A stretch of DNA of 64,000 bases from Aldehydirespirator sp965203635 (GTDB lineage Bacteria > Actinomycetota > Acidimicrobiia > Acidimicrobiales > Aldehydirespiratoraceae): NCBI GenBank assembly GCA_965203635.1, contig OZ241903.1, positions 2,418,001 through 2,482,000 of the forward strand, given 5' to 3'. Within the stretch, counting starts at the first letter, position 1; each line of letters opens with the position of its first letter. Of the stretch, positions 8,398 through 17,270 are shown piece by piece. The position numbers and the translations under genes are program-made. The notes beneath the pieces are model-generated. The model did no database searches and was not told the origin of the DNA. It saw nothing but the letters and a program-made list of their open reading frames with translations.

Positions 8398-11300
8398 GAG
8401 CCGCCTCCCGCACTGTGGGAGCCGTTGTCGCCGTTGTCGTCGATGAGCAGCAGGTCCGGGTCGATGCCCAACGCAGCCCGCAACTGGTCGCTGTTGAGGT
8501 CGCCCACCGAGGAGGACTTGGGCAGCACCATGTCGGCGATGCGGCGCTTGCCCGCCACGACCTCCTCGACCCGCTCGTCCACCGTCCCGGGGCACACCAG
8601 CCGGTGGCACACCACCGTGTTGCGCTGGCCGATGCGCCAGGCCCGGTCGCGGGCCTGGTCCTCCACTGCCGGGTTCCACCAGCGGTCATAGAGCACGACA
8701 TGGTTGGCCGCGGTCAGGTTCAGGCCGGTGCCGCCGGCCTTCAGTGACAGCACCAGGGCCCCGGGTCCCCGACCATTCTGGAACGACTGCACCAGCCGGT
8801 CGCGGGCGCCGCGGGCCAGACCGCCGTGATAGCAGCTGATGTCCAGCCCGGTCCGCTCGCTGAGATGGGCCGCCAGCCGCTCGCCCCAGGTGGCGAAGTG
8901 GGTGAAGATCAGCATCCGCTCGGAGGCTGCGAACACCTGGCCCATGATCTGCTCCAGCCGGGCCAGCTTGCCCGAGCGCCCGTCCAGGTCGCCGCCGTCA
9001 TCCTCGTAGTTGACGGGGTGGTTGCAGATCTGCTTGAGGGCGGTGATGGCGGCCAGGACCGCGCCCTTGCGCTCCGGTCCGCCCTCGGCCCCCTGTACCT
9101 CGGTGCGGGCCACCAACTCGTCGAGCACTGCCTGGTACAGCCCTATCTGCTCTGCGGTCATCGTGCAGTGGTCGAGCTCGTCGATGCGGTCGGGAAGCTC
9201 GGCGGCGATGACCGGCTCGACCTTGGTCCGGCGGAACACGAGGATGCCGTTGAGCGCGGCCAGCGCGCCCTCGGCGGCCGCGGCCGCCTTGGGCGTCGCG
9301 GCCGCCACCGCTGTCGTGAGGGCCTGCGATCCGTTGGACGACGCCGATCCATCGGATCCCGCCGCACCGTCGGGGTCCGTCTCGGGGTTCCTGGAGACCC
9401 TCGACATCTCGGCGATGAACCGGTTGCGGGCGCCGAGCAGTCCCGGATTGCAGAAGTCCATGATGGCCCACAGGTCGCCCAGGCCGTTCTCGATCGGGGT
9501 GCCGGTCAGCGCGACCCGGCAGTGGGCCTCGAGCCGGCGCAGTTGCTGGGCGGTCTCGCTGGCCGGGTTCTTGATGGCTTGGGCCTCATCGAGAACCACC
9601 GTCGACCACTCGACCTTCTCGAGCACATCCAGGTCGCGCATGGTCGTGCCGTAGGTGGACACCACCAGGTCGGCGCCCTCGACCATGGCGGGCACCCGGT
9701 CGGCGGGCGTGCGGTTGGGGCCGTGATGGACGACGACGCGCAGGCCCGGCACGAACCGGCGGGCCTCGCTGGCCCAGTTGCCCACCACCGCGGGCGGTGC
9801 GGCCACCAGCGATGGACCCTTGCTGCGGGTGAGGTAGATGTGGGCCAGCATCGTGGGGGTCTTGCCCAGGCCCATGTCGAGGGCCAGGCATCCGCCGAGA
9901 CCGGCCTGCTCCAGGAAGCCGAGCCAGATCAGGGCGTCGGCCTGGTAGGTGCGCAGCGTCCCGTTGAAGCCGTCCGGCTTGGTGGGGAGTTCGGCGGGTA
10001 GGTGGCGAGCACTCCGGATCAGCTCCGCGGCCCAGCCTTCCCCCGCGATCATCGTGCCCCCGGCTAGGGGCGATCCTTCCAGGCCGAGGGCGTGGCGCAG
10101 CATGTCGGCGCCGGTCAACCGGGTCATGTCGGCCCGTTCGGCCAGCGCGGCTGCGGCTTCGTTCAGGTCGACGCGGTCGAGCTCCACCCACCGCCCCCGG
10201 CTCTTCACCAGAGGCCGAGCCTGGGTGGCCAGCTCGCGGATCTCGACTGCGGTCAGCTCGATGTCGTCGAAGGCGACCGACCAGCGGACATCGGCGAGTT
10301 GCCGGGCTCCGACGACCGTCTCCTGGGCCTCCACCGACGTGAGTCGGAGCGACGGCGTCGGGCGGCGGCGCGACAGAGCCGGGACCCGCACGTCGTATCC
10401 GACCGCCTGCAGGATCTGACCGGTCTCGGTCATCAGCTGCCAGGCCTCGTCGGCGTTGAGGATCACTTCTCCCCGCCGGCGGCCCCCGAGCCGCACAAGT
10501 TCGGGGAAGAGCCGTTCCAGGCGGGCCATCTGGTGCTTCACCGCCTGGCGCCTGGCCCGCGACGCGATCACCAGGGCCCGCTCAACGGGTTGGAGCTCGC
10601 CTGCGCTCGACTCGGACAGCACCGACAGGTGCCATGCGCCGATGTCGTCGGGAGGATCGAGTTGCACGATCAGGCGCAGACGGCGGTCGTAGGACTCCGT
10701 CGCCGGCCGGGCCCACTGGTCCAGCCGGCGGGTCAGGTCCGCGACGTGGCGGCTCGGCACGTCGAAGGGAGTGCCGTCGAGCCTGGCCAGGGCCGTCTCG
10801 GCCACGTCGGCCTTTGTGCGCGGCACCGGCGGTGGCGCGGGGGCTTCGAGCCGTTCGGCTGCTTCGGTGGCGATGGCGTCGACGATGTCGGCCAGCGCGG
10901 CCTGCGTGAACGCGGTCGCGTCCCGCTGGTTCTCGAACGCGGCCGCGGCTCCGGGCAGCGACTCCGCCAGTGCGGCGATCACGTCGGTCTCCACCAGAGC
11001 TGGGGCCCAGCGCACCACGTAGGTGGCGCTGTCGGCGCGCGCCGCGGCCGCACCGTTGGAGCCGTCGCCCTCGGCCTCGTCCATGCGCAAGCGGCGGCGA
11101 ACCTTCTTGAGCTGCGGAACCATGCGTCCCTGCGCGGCGAGCCGCACCGCCAGTGCGGCCACCAGGCCGAGCCACGAGACGCTGGCTCCTATGCCGTCCT
11201 CCTCGGCCGCCTCACCCAGGGCGACCAGCCACCCGAGGCAGCTCTCGATCGGTGCCGACACCGCGTCGGCCCGGGCCCCGCCTGGGACCTTCACTGGGCG

Positions 11301-11786
11301 GTGCTGGCTCCAGTCGACGGTGCCGGCCCCGCTGTCGCGCAGCCTCCGCAGCACGTCGGGAGCGCTGTCGGAGGATCGGCCGGGCCCCGCGGCCCAGGCG
11401 ATGATCCGCCCCGGCACCCACGACAGCTGCAGTTCCACCTGCCCGGTGTCGCGGCCGTCGGCGGAGGCGCCGTTCGCCAGGGGCGCCCGGGGCGGCCCCA
11501 CCAGGGTCGTCAGCACGGCGTCGATGGATCGGTAGTCCTTCTCCAGATCGGCGACAATGAGGGCGCGCTGATGTCCCCTCACCGTGGCTCGGACCGAGTC
11601 GATGGTCTCAGCGACATCGTCGAGCAGTCGGTATAGGGCTCGAACCCACAGCCTGGTGTTGGCCTCCAGGAGCGCCAGATCCGCGTCGCTGGCCAAGCCA
11701 TCGACATGGCGGCGCACAACTTCAGCGAAGTCCGTTGACAACGCCAAGTGTGGGTCCAAGGTGGCGGTAGCAGTCGTCGTCACCAT
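8394..11786 (-). CDS. SNF2-family DEAD/DEAH helicase-translocase
   Basis: About 1130 residues. The N-terminal half is a variable region including an SNF2-associated domain (DUF3670-like). The C-terminal half is the Swi2/Snf2 motor: motif I DMGLGKTPTM, motif II DEAQAIKN, motif III ALTGTPIEN, and motifs V-VI LKAGGTGLNLTAANHVVLYD and RAWRIGQ. Such proteins are ATP-driven double-strand DNA translocases thought to act in repair or on bound proteins; no specific role can be assigned. The frame opens at a GTG at 11819, but ATG 11786 (MVTTTATA) is a more ordinary start; neither has a clear ribosome site. It is followed by the junction mini-ORF and the 105-residue gene. Confidence 0.93.
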   Translation of the reverse strand: MVTTTATATLDPHLALSTDFAEVVRRHVDGLASDADLALLEANTRLWVRALYRLLDDVAETIDSVRATVRGHQRALIVADLEKDYRSIDAVLTTLVGPPRAPLANGASADGRDTGQVELQLSWVPGRIIAWAAGPGRSSDSAPDVLRRLRDSGAGTVDWSQHRPVKVPGGARADAVSAPIESCLGWLVALGEAAEEDGIGASVSWLGLVAALAVRLAAQGRMVPQLKKVRRRLRMDEAEGDGSNGAAAARADSATYVVRWAPALVETDVIAALAESLPGAAAAFENQRDATAFTQAALADIVDAIATEAAERLEAPAPPPVPRTKADVAETALARLDGTPFDVPSRHVADLTRRLDQWARPATESYDRRLRLIVQLDPPDDIGAWHLSVLSESSAGELQPVERALVIASRARRQAVKHQMARLERLFPELVRLGGRRRGEVILNADEAWQLMTETGQILQAVGYDVRVPALSRRRPTPSLRLTSVEAQETVVGARQLADVRWSVAFDDIELTAVEIRELATQARPLVKSRGRWVELDRVDLNEAAAALAERADMTRLTGADMLRHALGLEGSPLAGGTMIAGEGWAAELIRSARHLPAELPTKPDGFNGTLRTYQADALIWLGFLEQAGLGGCLALDMGLGKTPTMLAHIYLTRSKGPSLVAAPPAVVGNWASEARRFVPGLRVVVHHGPNRTPADRVPAMVEGADLVVSTYGTTMRDLDVLEKVEWSTVVLDEAQAIKNPASETAQQLRRLEAHCRVALTGTPIENGLGDLWAIMDFCNPGLLGARNRFIAEMSRVSRNPETDPDGAAGSDGSASSNGSQALTTAVAAATPKAAAAAEGALAALNGILVFRRTKVEPVIAAELPDRIDELDHCTMTAEQIGLYQAVLDELVARTEVQGAEGGPERKGAVLAAITALKQICNHPVNYEDDGGDLDGRSGKLARLEQIMGQVFAASERMLIFTHFATWGERLAAHLSERTGLDISCYHGGLARGARDRLVQSFQNGRGPGALVLSLKAGGTGLNLTAANHVVLYDRWWNPAVEDQARDRAWRIGQRNTVVCHRLVCPGTVDERVEEVVAGKRRIADMVLPKSSSVGDLNSDQLRAALGIDPDLLLIDDNGDNGSHSAGGGS

Positions 11787-11868
11787 TGGGTTGGGCCCGA
11801 GCCTATCAACTTGATGCACGGATCAGGCTCGCGGGATCAGTGTTTCGCGCGATCAGTGCTTCCCGCGA

Positions 11869-14800
11869 TCAGGCTCGCTTCAGTTCCTCTCGCATCTCGT
11901 CGATCCCAGCCATCTTGATGTGCTCGTATCCCCGCACGATCTCCGGCAGCGCGGCTCTCCGAAGCACGGCCTCGTAGCAGCCGGGGGCCAGCGTGGCGAG
12001 GTCGGATGTGACCGCAGCGCGGTACGTCTTCGGCAAGGACCGCTCCGCCCGCCGCACCGCGGTGTACCCGAACACGTCGAAGGGCGTGCCCCGCAGGCCG
12101 CGCATCGAGGCCAGCAGCCGAATGGCCGGCGTCCACGACACCGGCACCGAGATCTTCGACTTCATGCCGAAGGCTCGCAGGATCGGCGGATGCAGCCTCC
12201 AGGCCAGCCTCCCGGAGGTGGTTGCGGCCTGCTGGCGGGCCTCGGCGATGGCCTCGGGGTCGAGCATCAGCCTGGCCACCTCGTACTCGTCCTTGTAGGC
12301 CAGCAGCTTGAAGTAGCCCCGGGCCGCGGCTCGGGCCAGCCGTCCCGACCCGTCGCCTCGCTCGTCGTCGGCTGCGGCCACGGCTTCCACGAAGTCGAGA
12401 TGTCTGTGGGCCAGCTTCGGCGACTGGTAGGCGCACAGTTCCTTCGCCATCAGCTCCAGGTCGACGGGACCCCGGTAGCCGTCGGTGGAGCCGGCCCCGT
12501 CGGCTGTGGTCCCGTCGAAGCCGGCGGCAGCGGCCACTTCGGCCACCCGGGCCGCGAGCTGCTCGTCGAGGTCACCCAGACCGTCGCGGCGGGCCGGGCC
12601 GGAGGCGGCCGCAGCTTCCACCGTCTCGGGCCGGGCCACCATGGCCCTGCCCCACCGGAACGCCTCGATGTTGCTTCTCGTCGCCACGCCGTTGAGTTCG
12701 ATGGCCTGCTCCACCGACCACGGCGACAGCGGCAGCGCTCCGGCCTGCACCGCCATTCCCACCACGAACACGTTGGCCGTCACCGAGTTGCCCAGCAGGG
12801 CCTCGGTGATCCCTTGGGCGTCGGCCCAGTGGCGGCAGTCGGCCCGGGTGGCCGACGCGATCACGGCCTCCAGCTCGGCAGGCTCCGGCATGGCCCGGTC
12901 CGGGTGAGCCACGATCGCTCCCGTGGGGGTCTGCGAGGTCGAGCCGACCACCACGGTGCGCTCGGGGTCGGCCCTGCTCATGCCCGACGGCGACGCCGCC
13001 CCCAGCTGGTCGAAGGCCAGCAGCACGTCGGCCTGGCCCTCGCCCAGGCGGTTGCTGGCCGCCTCGTCGCCCCGGTACAGGCGCAGGTCGCTCACCACCG
13101 GTCCGGCCTTCTGGGAGAGGCCGATCTGGTCGAGGCCCCGCACCTCGTAGCCGTCGAACATGGCCGCGGTCCCGATCACCTGGCTGACGGTCACCACGCC
13201 GGTGCCGCCGATGCCGATGATGCGGACCGACAGGTCGTCGGTTCCGACAACCGGCGTGGGATCGTCCAGATCGGTGGGCGCGGGCCGGGCCGGGCCGCTC
13301 GCGGCGCCCGCCGGGACTCGGCCCCGCCGCCCGGTGATGCGGTGCAGCCACGACCGCAGGCGACCGGGCCGGGTCACGGTCATGAACGACGGGCAGTCGC
13401 CCTCAAGGCACGAGAAGTCCAGGTTGCATGTCGTCTGGTCGATGCGGGTCTTGCGGCCGAACGCCGTCTCGACGGGCTGCACCGAAAGGCAGTTGCTGAT
13501 CTGCGCGCAGTCGCCGCAGCCCTCGCAGATCCGCTCGTTGATGAAGACGCGCTGGCTGGGCACGGCCACGGTGCCCCGCTTGCGGCCCCGGCGGGCCTCG
13601 GCTGCGCACTGCTGGTCGTGTATCAGCACGGTGACGCCCTTGATCTCAGCGAGCAGCTCCTGGGCCTCCATCAGCCGGCTGCGGGGCCAGACGTCCACGC
13701 CCTCGGGCAGGTCCGCGCCGCGGTAGCGGGCGTCGTCTTCGGTGGTCACCAGCACCCGGGCCACTCCCTGGGCCAGCAGCATCCGGCACACCTCGGCCAC
13801 TCCCAGCATGCCCTGGGGGTCCTGGCCCCCGGTCATGGCCACGGTGCGGTTCCAGAGCAGCTTGTAGGTGACGTCGACGCCGGCTGCGATCGCGCCCTGG
13901 ATGGCGAGTTGGCCGCTGTGGAAGTAGGTGCCGTCACCGATGTTCTGGAAGATGTGAGGCGTCTCGACGAACGGGGCCATGCCGATCCACTGGGCCCCCT
14001 CCTGGCCCATGCAGGTGAGCCCGACGATGTCGCCGAATCCGTCGGAGTCCATCAGCAGGGTCATCGTGTGGCAGCCGATCCCCGCGCCCACCGCGGCGCC
14101 GTCGGGGACCTTGGTCGAGCGGTTGTGGGGGCATCCCGAGCAGAAGTAGGGCGTGCGGGCCACCCCCTCCCTCAACGGGATCAGCTCGCGGGGCGGCTGC
14201 TCGGGCGCGAGGCGGTGGCCGATGCGCTCGGACAGGCGCCGGCGCAGCGGTTCCAGCAGGTCGTCGGCGGTGAGGCCCCCGTGGCCGGGCAGCAGCAGGG
14301 TGTCGTGCTCGTCGAACTTGCCCGTCACCCGCGGCCGCCGGCGCTCGTTGTAGAGGGCGTCCTTCATGAGCGACTCGATGTTGGGCTGCTTCTCCTCCAC
14401 CACGAAGATCTCCACCAGGCCCCGGGCGAAGTGGCGGGCCCGCTGGGGGCTGAACGGGATGGGCATGTGCATGCACATGAGCCGGATGCCGGCCGCCGCG
14501 ATCTCGGCGTCGTCGGCCAGTCCCAGCCGGCGCAGGGCCTCGCGCAGCTCCCGGTAGGTGATCCCCGAGGCCACGATCCCGATCCAGGCGTCGGACGGGT
14601 TGACGGTGGCGTGGTTGAGGTGGTTGAGGGCCGCGTACTCGATGGCCAGCGGGTGCCGGATCTCGTAGATCTCGCGTTCGGCGTCGACCGTCTCGGGGGT
14701 CAGCAGCCTGCCGTCGGGAGTGTGGGCGTAGGGCTCGCCGTCGATGGTGGGGATGACGGGGTCGACCCGGCGGGGATCGAGGTGCACCGTGGATGAGCCG

Positions 14801-15423
14801 TCGGCCACGTCGGCCACGATCTTGAGGCTGGTCCACAGACCGGTGGCCCTCGACAGGTACACGGCGTGGCGGCCCAGATCCAGGGCCTCGCGAGGCGTTC
14901 CGGGGTAGAGCACGGGAATGTGCTTGTCGGCGAGGGTTCCCGCCGATGACGACGGGATGGTCGAACTCTTGGCCGCGGGGTCGTCCCCGGCGATCACCAC
15001 CGCCCCGCCGCGGGGGTCCGTGCCGGCGAACACGGCGTGGCGGAGTGCGTCGGAGGCGCGGTCCACACCGGGTGCCTTGCCGTAGAAGATGCCCAGAACA
15101 CCGTCGTAGCGGGAGTCGGGACGAAGTGTGGCCAGTTGGGATCCCATCACCGCGGTGGCCGCCTGCTCCTCGTTGAGGGCAGGAGCCAGCACGATGGGCA
15201 GATCGGGGGCCTGCTCGATCGCCCTGCCCACGTCGCCGTCGTAGCCGCCGACGGGCGATCCCGGGTAGCCGCTGACGAAGGCGGCGGTGTGCAGCCCCGC
15301 GAGCCGGTCGGCCCGAAGCTGCTCGATCGGCAGCCGGGCCAGCGCCTGGAGGCCCGTCATGAACACCGTTCCTGAGTCGTCGGTGTACCGGGAGGACAGG
15401 CGGTACGTGTCAGCGACGGTCAA
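11869..15423 (-). CDS. indolepyruvate:ferredoxin oxidoreductase, fused alpha-beta
   Basis: 1184-residue single-chain enzyme of the 2-oxoacid:ferredoxin oxidoreductase superfamily, which oxidatively decarboxylates aryl or branched 2-oxoacids to acyl-CoA using thiamine diphosphate. The N-terminal half holds the pyrimidine- and ThDP-binding regions (GYPGSPVGGYD; CSGCPHN at 428-434; GIGCHTM; GDGTYFHSG). Iron-sulfur ligands follow: C633, C636, C639, C645, then C666, C672, C677. From about 730 comes the gamma-type domain (GIGGTGVVTVSQ), then a C-terminal DUF6537-type region. Archaeal enzymes split these into IorA and IorB. The start is TTG at 15423, supported by GGAGG six bases upstream. No ferredoxin gene is adjacent. 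Phenylacetate or amino-acid catabolism is a plausible role. Confidence 0.93.
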   Translation of the reverse strand: MTVADTYRLSSRYTDDSGTVFMTGLQALARLPIEQLRADRLAGLHTAAFVSGYPGSPVGGYDGDVGRAIEQAPDLPIVLAPALNEEQAATAVMGSQLATLRPDSRYDGVLGIFYGKAPGVDRASDALRHAVFAGTDPRGGAVVIAGDDPAAKSSTIPSSSAGTLADKHIPVLYPGTPREALDLGRHAVYLSRATGLWTSLKIVADVADGSSTVHLDPRRVDPVIPTIDGEPYAHTPDGRLLTPETVDAEREIYEIRHPLAIEYAALNHLNHATVNPSDAWIGIVASGITYRELREALRRLGLADDAEIAAAGIRLMCMHMPIPFSPQRARHFARGLVEIFVVEEKQPNIESLMKDALYNERRRPRVTGKFDEHDTLLLPGHGGLTADDLLEPLRRRLSERIGHRLAPEQPPRELIPLREGVARTPYFCSGCPHNRSTKVPDGAAVGAGIGCHTMTLLMDSDGFGDIVGLTCMGQEGAQWIGMAPFVETPHIFQNIGDGTYFHSGQLAIQGAIAAGVDVTYKLLWNRTVAMTGGQDPQGMLGVAEVCRMLLAQGVARVLVTTEDDARYRGADLPEGVDVWPRSRLMEAQELLAEIKGVTVLIHDQQCAAEARRGRKRGTVAVPSQRVFINERICEGCGDCAQISNCLSVQPVETAFGRKTRIDQTTCNLDFSCLEGDCPSFMTVTRPGRLRSWLHRITGRRGRVPAGAASGPARPAPTDLDDPTPVVGTDDLSVRIIGIGGTGVVTVSQVIGTAAMFDGYEVRGLDQIGLSQKAGPVVSDLRLYRGDEAASNRLGEGQADVLLAFDQLGAASPSGMSRADPERTVVVGSTSQTPTGAIVAHPDRAMPEPAELEAVIASATRADCRHWADAQGITEALLGNSVTANVFVVGMAVQAGALPLSPWSVEQAIELNGVATRSNIEAFRWGRAMVARPETVEAAAASGPARRDGLGDLDEQLAARVAEVAAAAGFDGTTADGAGSTDGYRGPVDLELMAKELCAYQSPKLAHRHLDFVEAVAAADDERGDGSGRLARAAARGYFKLLAYKDEYEVARLMLDPEAIAEARQQAATTSGRLAWRLHPPILRAFGMKSKISVPVSWTPAIRLLASMRGLRGTPFDVFGYTAVRRAERSLPKTYRAAVTSDLATLAPGCYEAVLRRAALPEIVRGYEHIKMAGIDEMREELKRA

Positions 15424-15560
15424 AGGCGACCTCCGGGCGTCAGCGGCTGGGGCATTGGCGCGGCCGCGACACTAGTGCGCCTATTGCCCCTAGGGAAGAG
15501 GCGTCTCGCTGGCTGTCTCTCGCGGCGGCGGGCATTCTGCCCTTGTCTAGCGTTGTTTCC

Positions 15561-15648
15561 GGCCGGCGGGTCCTGTCGACGAGTCAGATGACCGACACGG
15601 GCTTCGCCCTATTCGTCGGTCATCTGACTCGCCGCCACCCCCCGGCCT
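15561..15648. repeat. dispersed hairpin repeat family 1, copy 1
   Basis: Just after the hisF stop. A perfect 17-bp inverted repeat (15580-15596 and 15615-15631) encloses the mini-hairpin GGGCTTCGCCC. Outer flanks GGCCGGCGGGTCCTGTCG and CGCCACCCCCCGGCC are shared with a second copy at 42824-42912. It may act as the his operon terminator. The rest of the 15424-15660 gap shows no gene. Confidence 0.8.
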
Positions 15649-15660
15649 GGCGGGTCGTTG

Positions 15661-16428
15661 TCATGCGGGGCGGACGGGGATGCCGGCTCGGGTCATGCGG
15701 GCTTTGGCTTCGGCGATCGTGTGCTCTCCGTAGTGGAAGATGCTGGCGGCCAGCACCGCGTCGGCCCGGCCCTCGATTATGCCGTCCACGAGGTGGTCGA
15801 GGTTGCCTACTCCCCCGCTGGCAATGACCGGGACACCCACTGCGGCCGCAACCTTGGATGTCAAGTTCAGCTCGAAGCCTTCTCTGGTGCCGTCGCGGTC
15901 CATCGAGGTGAGCAGGATCTCGCCTGCTCCCAGGCGCTCTGCTTCGGCGGCCCACTCCAAGCAGTCGATGCCGGTGCGGGTGCGCCCTCCGTGGGTGAAT
16001 ACCTCGTAGCCGCTGCGCGCCTCCGCGGAGCTGCGGGCGTCGATGGCGACGACGCAGCACTGGGCGCCGAACTCCCGGCTGATCTCGCTCACCAGCTCGG
16101 GCCGGCGCACCGCCGCCGTGTTGACGCTCACCTTGTCGGCTCCCGCTCGCAGCAGGAGCCGGGCGTCGTCGAGGGTCCGGATGCCACCCCCGATGGTGAA
16201 CGGGATGAACACCTCGTCGGCCACTGCCCGGGCCATGGCCACGGTGGTGTCGCGACGGTCCGACGACGCGGTGATGTCCAGGAAGACCAGCTCGTCGGCG
16301 CCCTCGGCGTCGTAGCGGGCAGCCAGCTCGACCGGATCGCCGGCGTCGCGGATGTCCACGAAGTTCACCCCTTTGACAACCCGGCCCGCGTCCACATCGA
16401 GGCAGGGAATTACCCGGGCCACCCGCAT
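15661..16428 (-). CDS. hisF: imidazole glycerol phosphate synthase, cyclase subunit
   Basis: 255-residue TIM-barrel subunit that uses ammonia from HisH to turn PRFAR into imidazole glycerol phosphate and AICAR. The N-terminus IPCLDVDAG carries catalytic D11, and SMDRDGT carries the second catalytic aspartate. Phosphate-binding loops IGGGIR and ASGGVG are intact. ATG 16428 matches the normal HisF start and follows GGAAGAAG by eight bases; an in-frame start 18 bases further up is less likely. Last gene of the his operon. Immediately upstream lies a duplicated hisA 3' end ending one base before this ATG. Confidence 0.97.
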   Translation of the reverse strand: MRVARVIPCLDVDAGRVVKGVNFVDIRDAGDPVELAARYDAEGADELVFLDITASSDRRDTTVAMARAVADEVFIPFTIGGGIRTLDDARLLLRAGADKVSVNTAAVRRPELVSEISREFGAQCCVVAIDARSSAEARSGYEVFTHGGRTRTGIDCLEWAAEAERLGAGEILLTSMDRDGTREGFELNLTSKVAAAVGVPVIASGGVGNLDHLVDGIIEGRADAVLAASIFHYGEHTIAEAKARMTRAGIPVRPA

Positions 16429-16429
16429 C

Positions 16430-16525
16430 TCAGCCGCTTCTTCCACTTGCGGCCGGCGCAGCTGCCGCCTCGGCCACCGTGAGGCGCCCCTCGTAGAGCG
16501 CGGTGCCCACGATCACACCGCTCAT
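16430..16525 (-). pseudogene. duplicated hisA 3' end forming a 31-codon mini-ORF
   Basis: An ATG overlapping the last base of the hisA TGA (TGATG) opens a frame MSGVIVGTALYEGRLTVAEA that continues to a tail ASGRSG. This copies the last 30 residues of HisA with a few changes. Its TGA lies one base before the hisF ATG. It is too short to be a working enzyme; it preserves the ribosome site and stop-start spacing that hisF needs. Confidence 0.8.
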
Positions 16526-16620
16526 CAGCCGCTTCTTCCACTTCCGGCCAGCGCGGCCACCGCCTCGGCCACCGTGAGGCGCCCCTCGTAGAGCGCGGTG
16601 CCCACGATCACACCGCTCAA
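16431..16620 (-). repeat. 95-bp tandem duplication at the hisA/hisF junction
   Basis: Two head-to-tail copies, 16431-16525 and 16526-16620, about 93 percent identical by eye. The unit spans the end of hisA, its stop codon and the GGAAGAAG ribosome site. Differences cluster in the Ala-rich tail codons. Confidence 0.93.
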
Positions 16621-17268
16621 CCGGCGGCCGGCGCGGCCCTCGAGCCCGGCCAGTGCCGTCAGGTCGCCGAGCTGCCCCACGCCCCCGGAGGCGATCACGT
16701 CCACCGACACCGCGTCCAGCACCGACGCCAGCCCGACGATGTCGGGTCCCTCCAGAGTCCCGTCGCGGCTGATGTCGGTCACCACGAATGCGTCCACGCC
16801 GTCGGCCGCGAAGCTGCGGGCCACATCCAGCACCGACTGCCCCGAGCCCTGCAGCCAGCCGTCGGTGGCGACATCGCCGGCCCGGGCGTCGAGACCGACT
16901 GCTATCCGGTGCGATCGGGCCAGACCCCGTACCAGTTCCGGGTCGCGCAGCGCAGCGGTGCCCAGCACCACCCGCTCGACGCCGGCCGCGAACCACGCCT
17001 CGGCGGTGGCGGCGGTCCGCACTCCCCCGCCCGCCTGGACCGGGACATCGACCGCGCCGGCGATGGCGGTCACCACTGCGGCGTTGTCGGGATGCCCGGA
17101 TCGGGCGCCGTCGAGGTCCACGACGTGGATCCATCCCGCGCCCGCCTCGGCCATCTCGACGGCCCGAGCCACCGGATCGTCGTCGTAGACGGTCTCGGCG
17201 CCGTAGTCGCCCTGGCGCAGTCGCACGCAGCGGCCCCCGCGGATGTCAACCGCGCTGTAGAGCTTCAC
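16525..17268 (-). CDS. hisA: ProFAR isomerase HisA (possibly PriA-type)
   Basis: 247-residue TIM-barrel isomerase that opens the ribose ring of ProFAR in histidine synthesis. The catalytic general base is D8 in LYSAVDIRGG; the second aspartate is in VVTDISRDGT. Phosphate loops QAGGGVR and ASGGVGQ are present. In many actinobacteria this enzyme (PriA) also does the TrpF step of tryptophan synthesis; no trpF lies nearby, so bifunctionality is possible but not shown. It starts two bases after the hisH stop. Its 3' end has been duplicated downstream. Confidence 0.96.
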   Translation of the reverse strand: MKLYSAVDIRGGRCVRLRQGDYGAETVYDDDPVARAVEMAEAGAGWIHVVDLDGARSGHPDNAAVVTAIAGAVDVPVQAGGGVRTAATAEAWFAAGVERVVLGTAALRDPELVRGLARSHRIAVGLDARAGDVATDGWLQGSGQSVLDVARSFAADGVDAFVVTDISRDGTLEGPDIVGLASVLDAVSVDVIASGGVGQLGDLTALAGLEGRAGRRLSGVIVGTALYEGRLTVAEAVAALAGSGRSG

Positions 17269-17270
17269 GG

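Noticed and set aside
11920..14796. Plus-strand frame of 958 codons over the oxidoreductase
   Set aside because: Antisense to the indolepyruvate oxidoreductase and without recognisable motifs.
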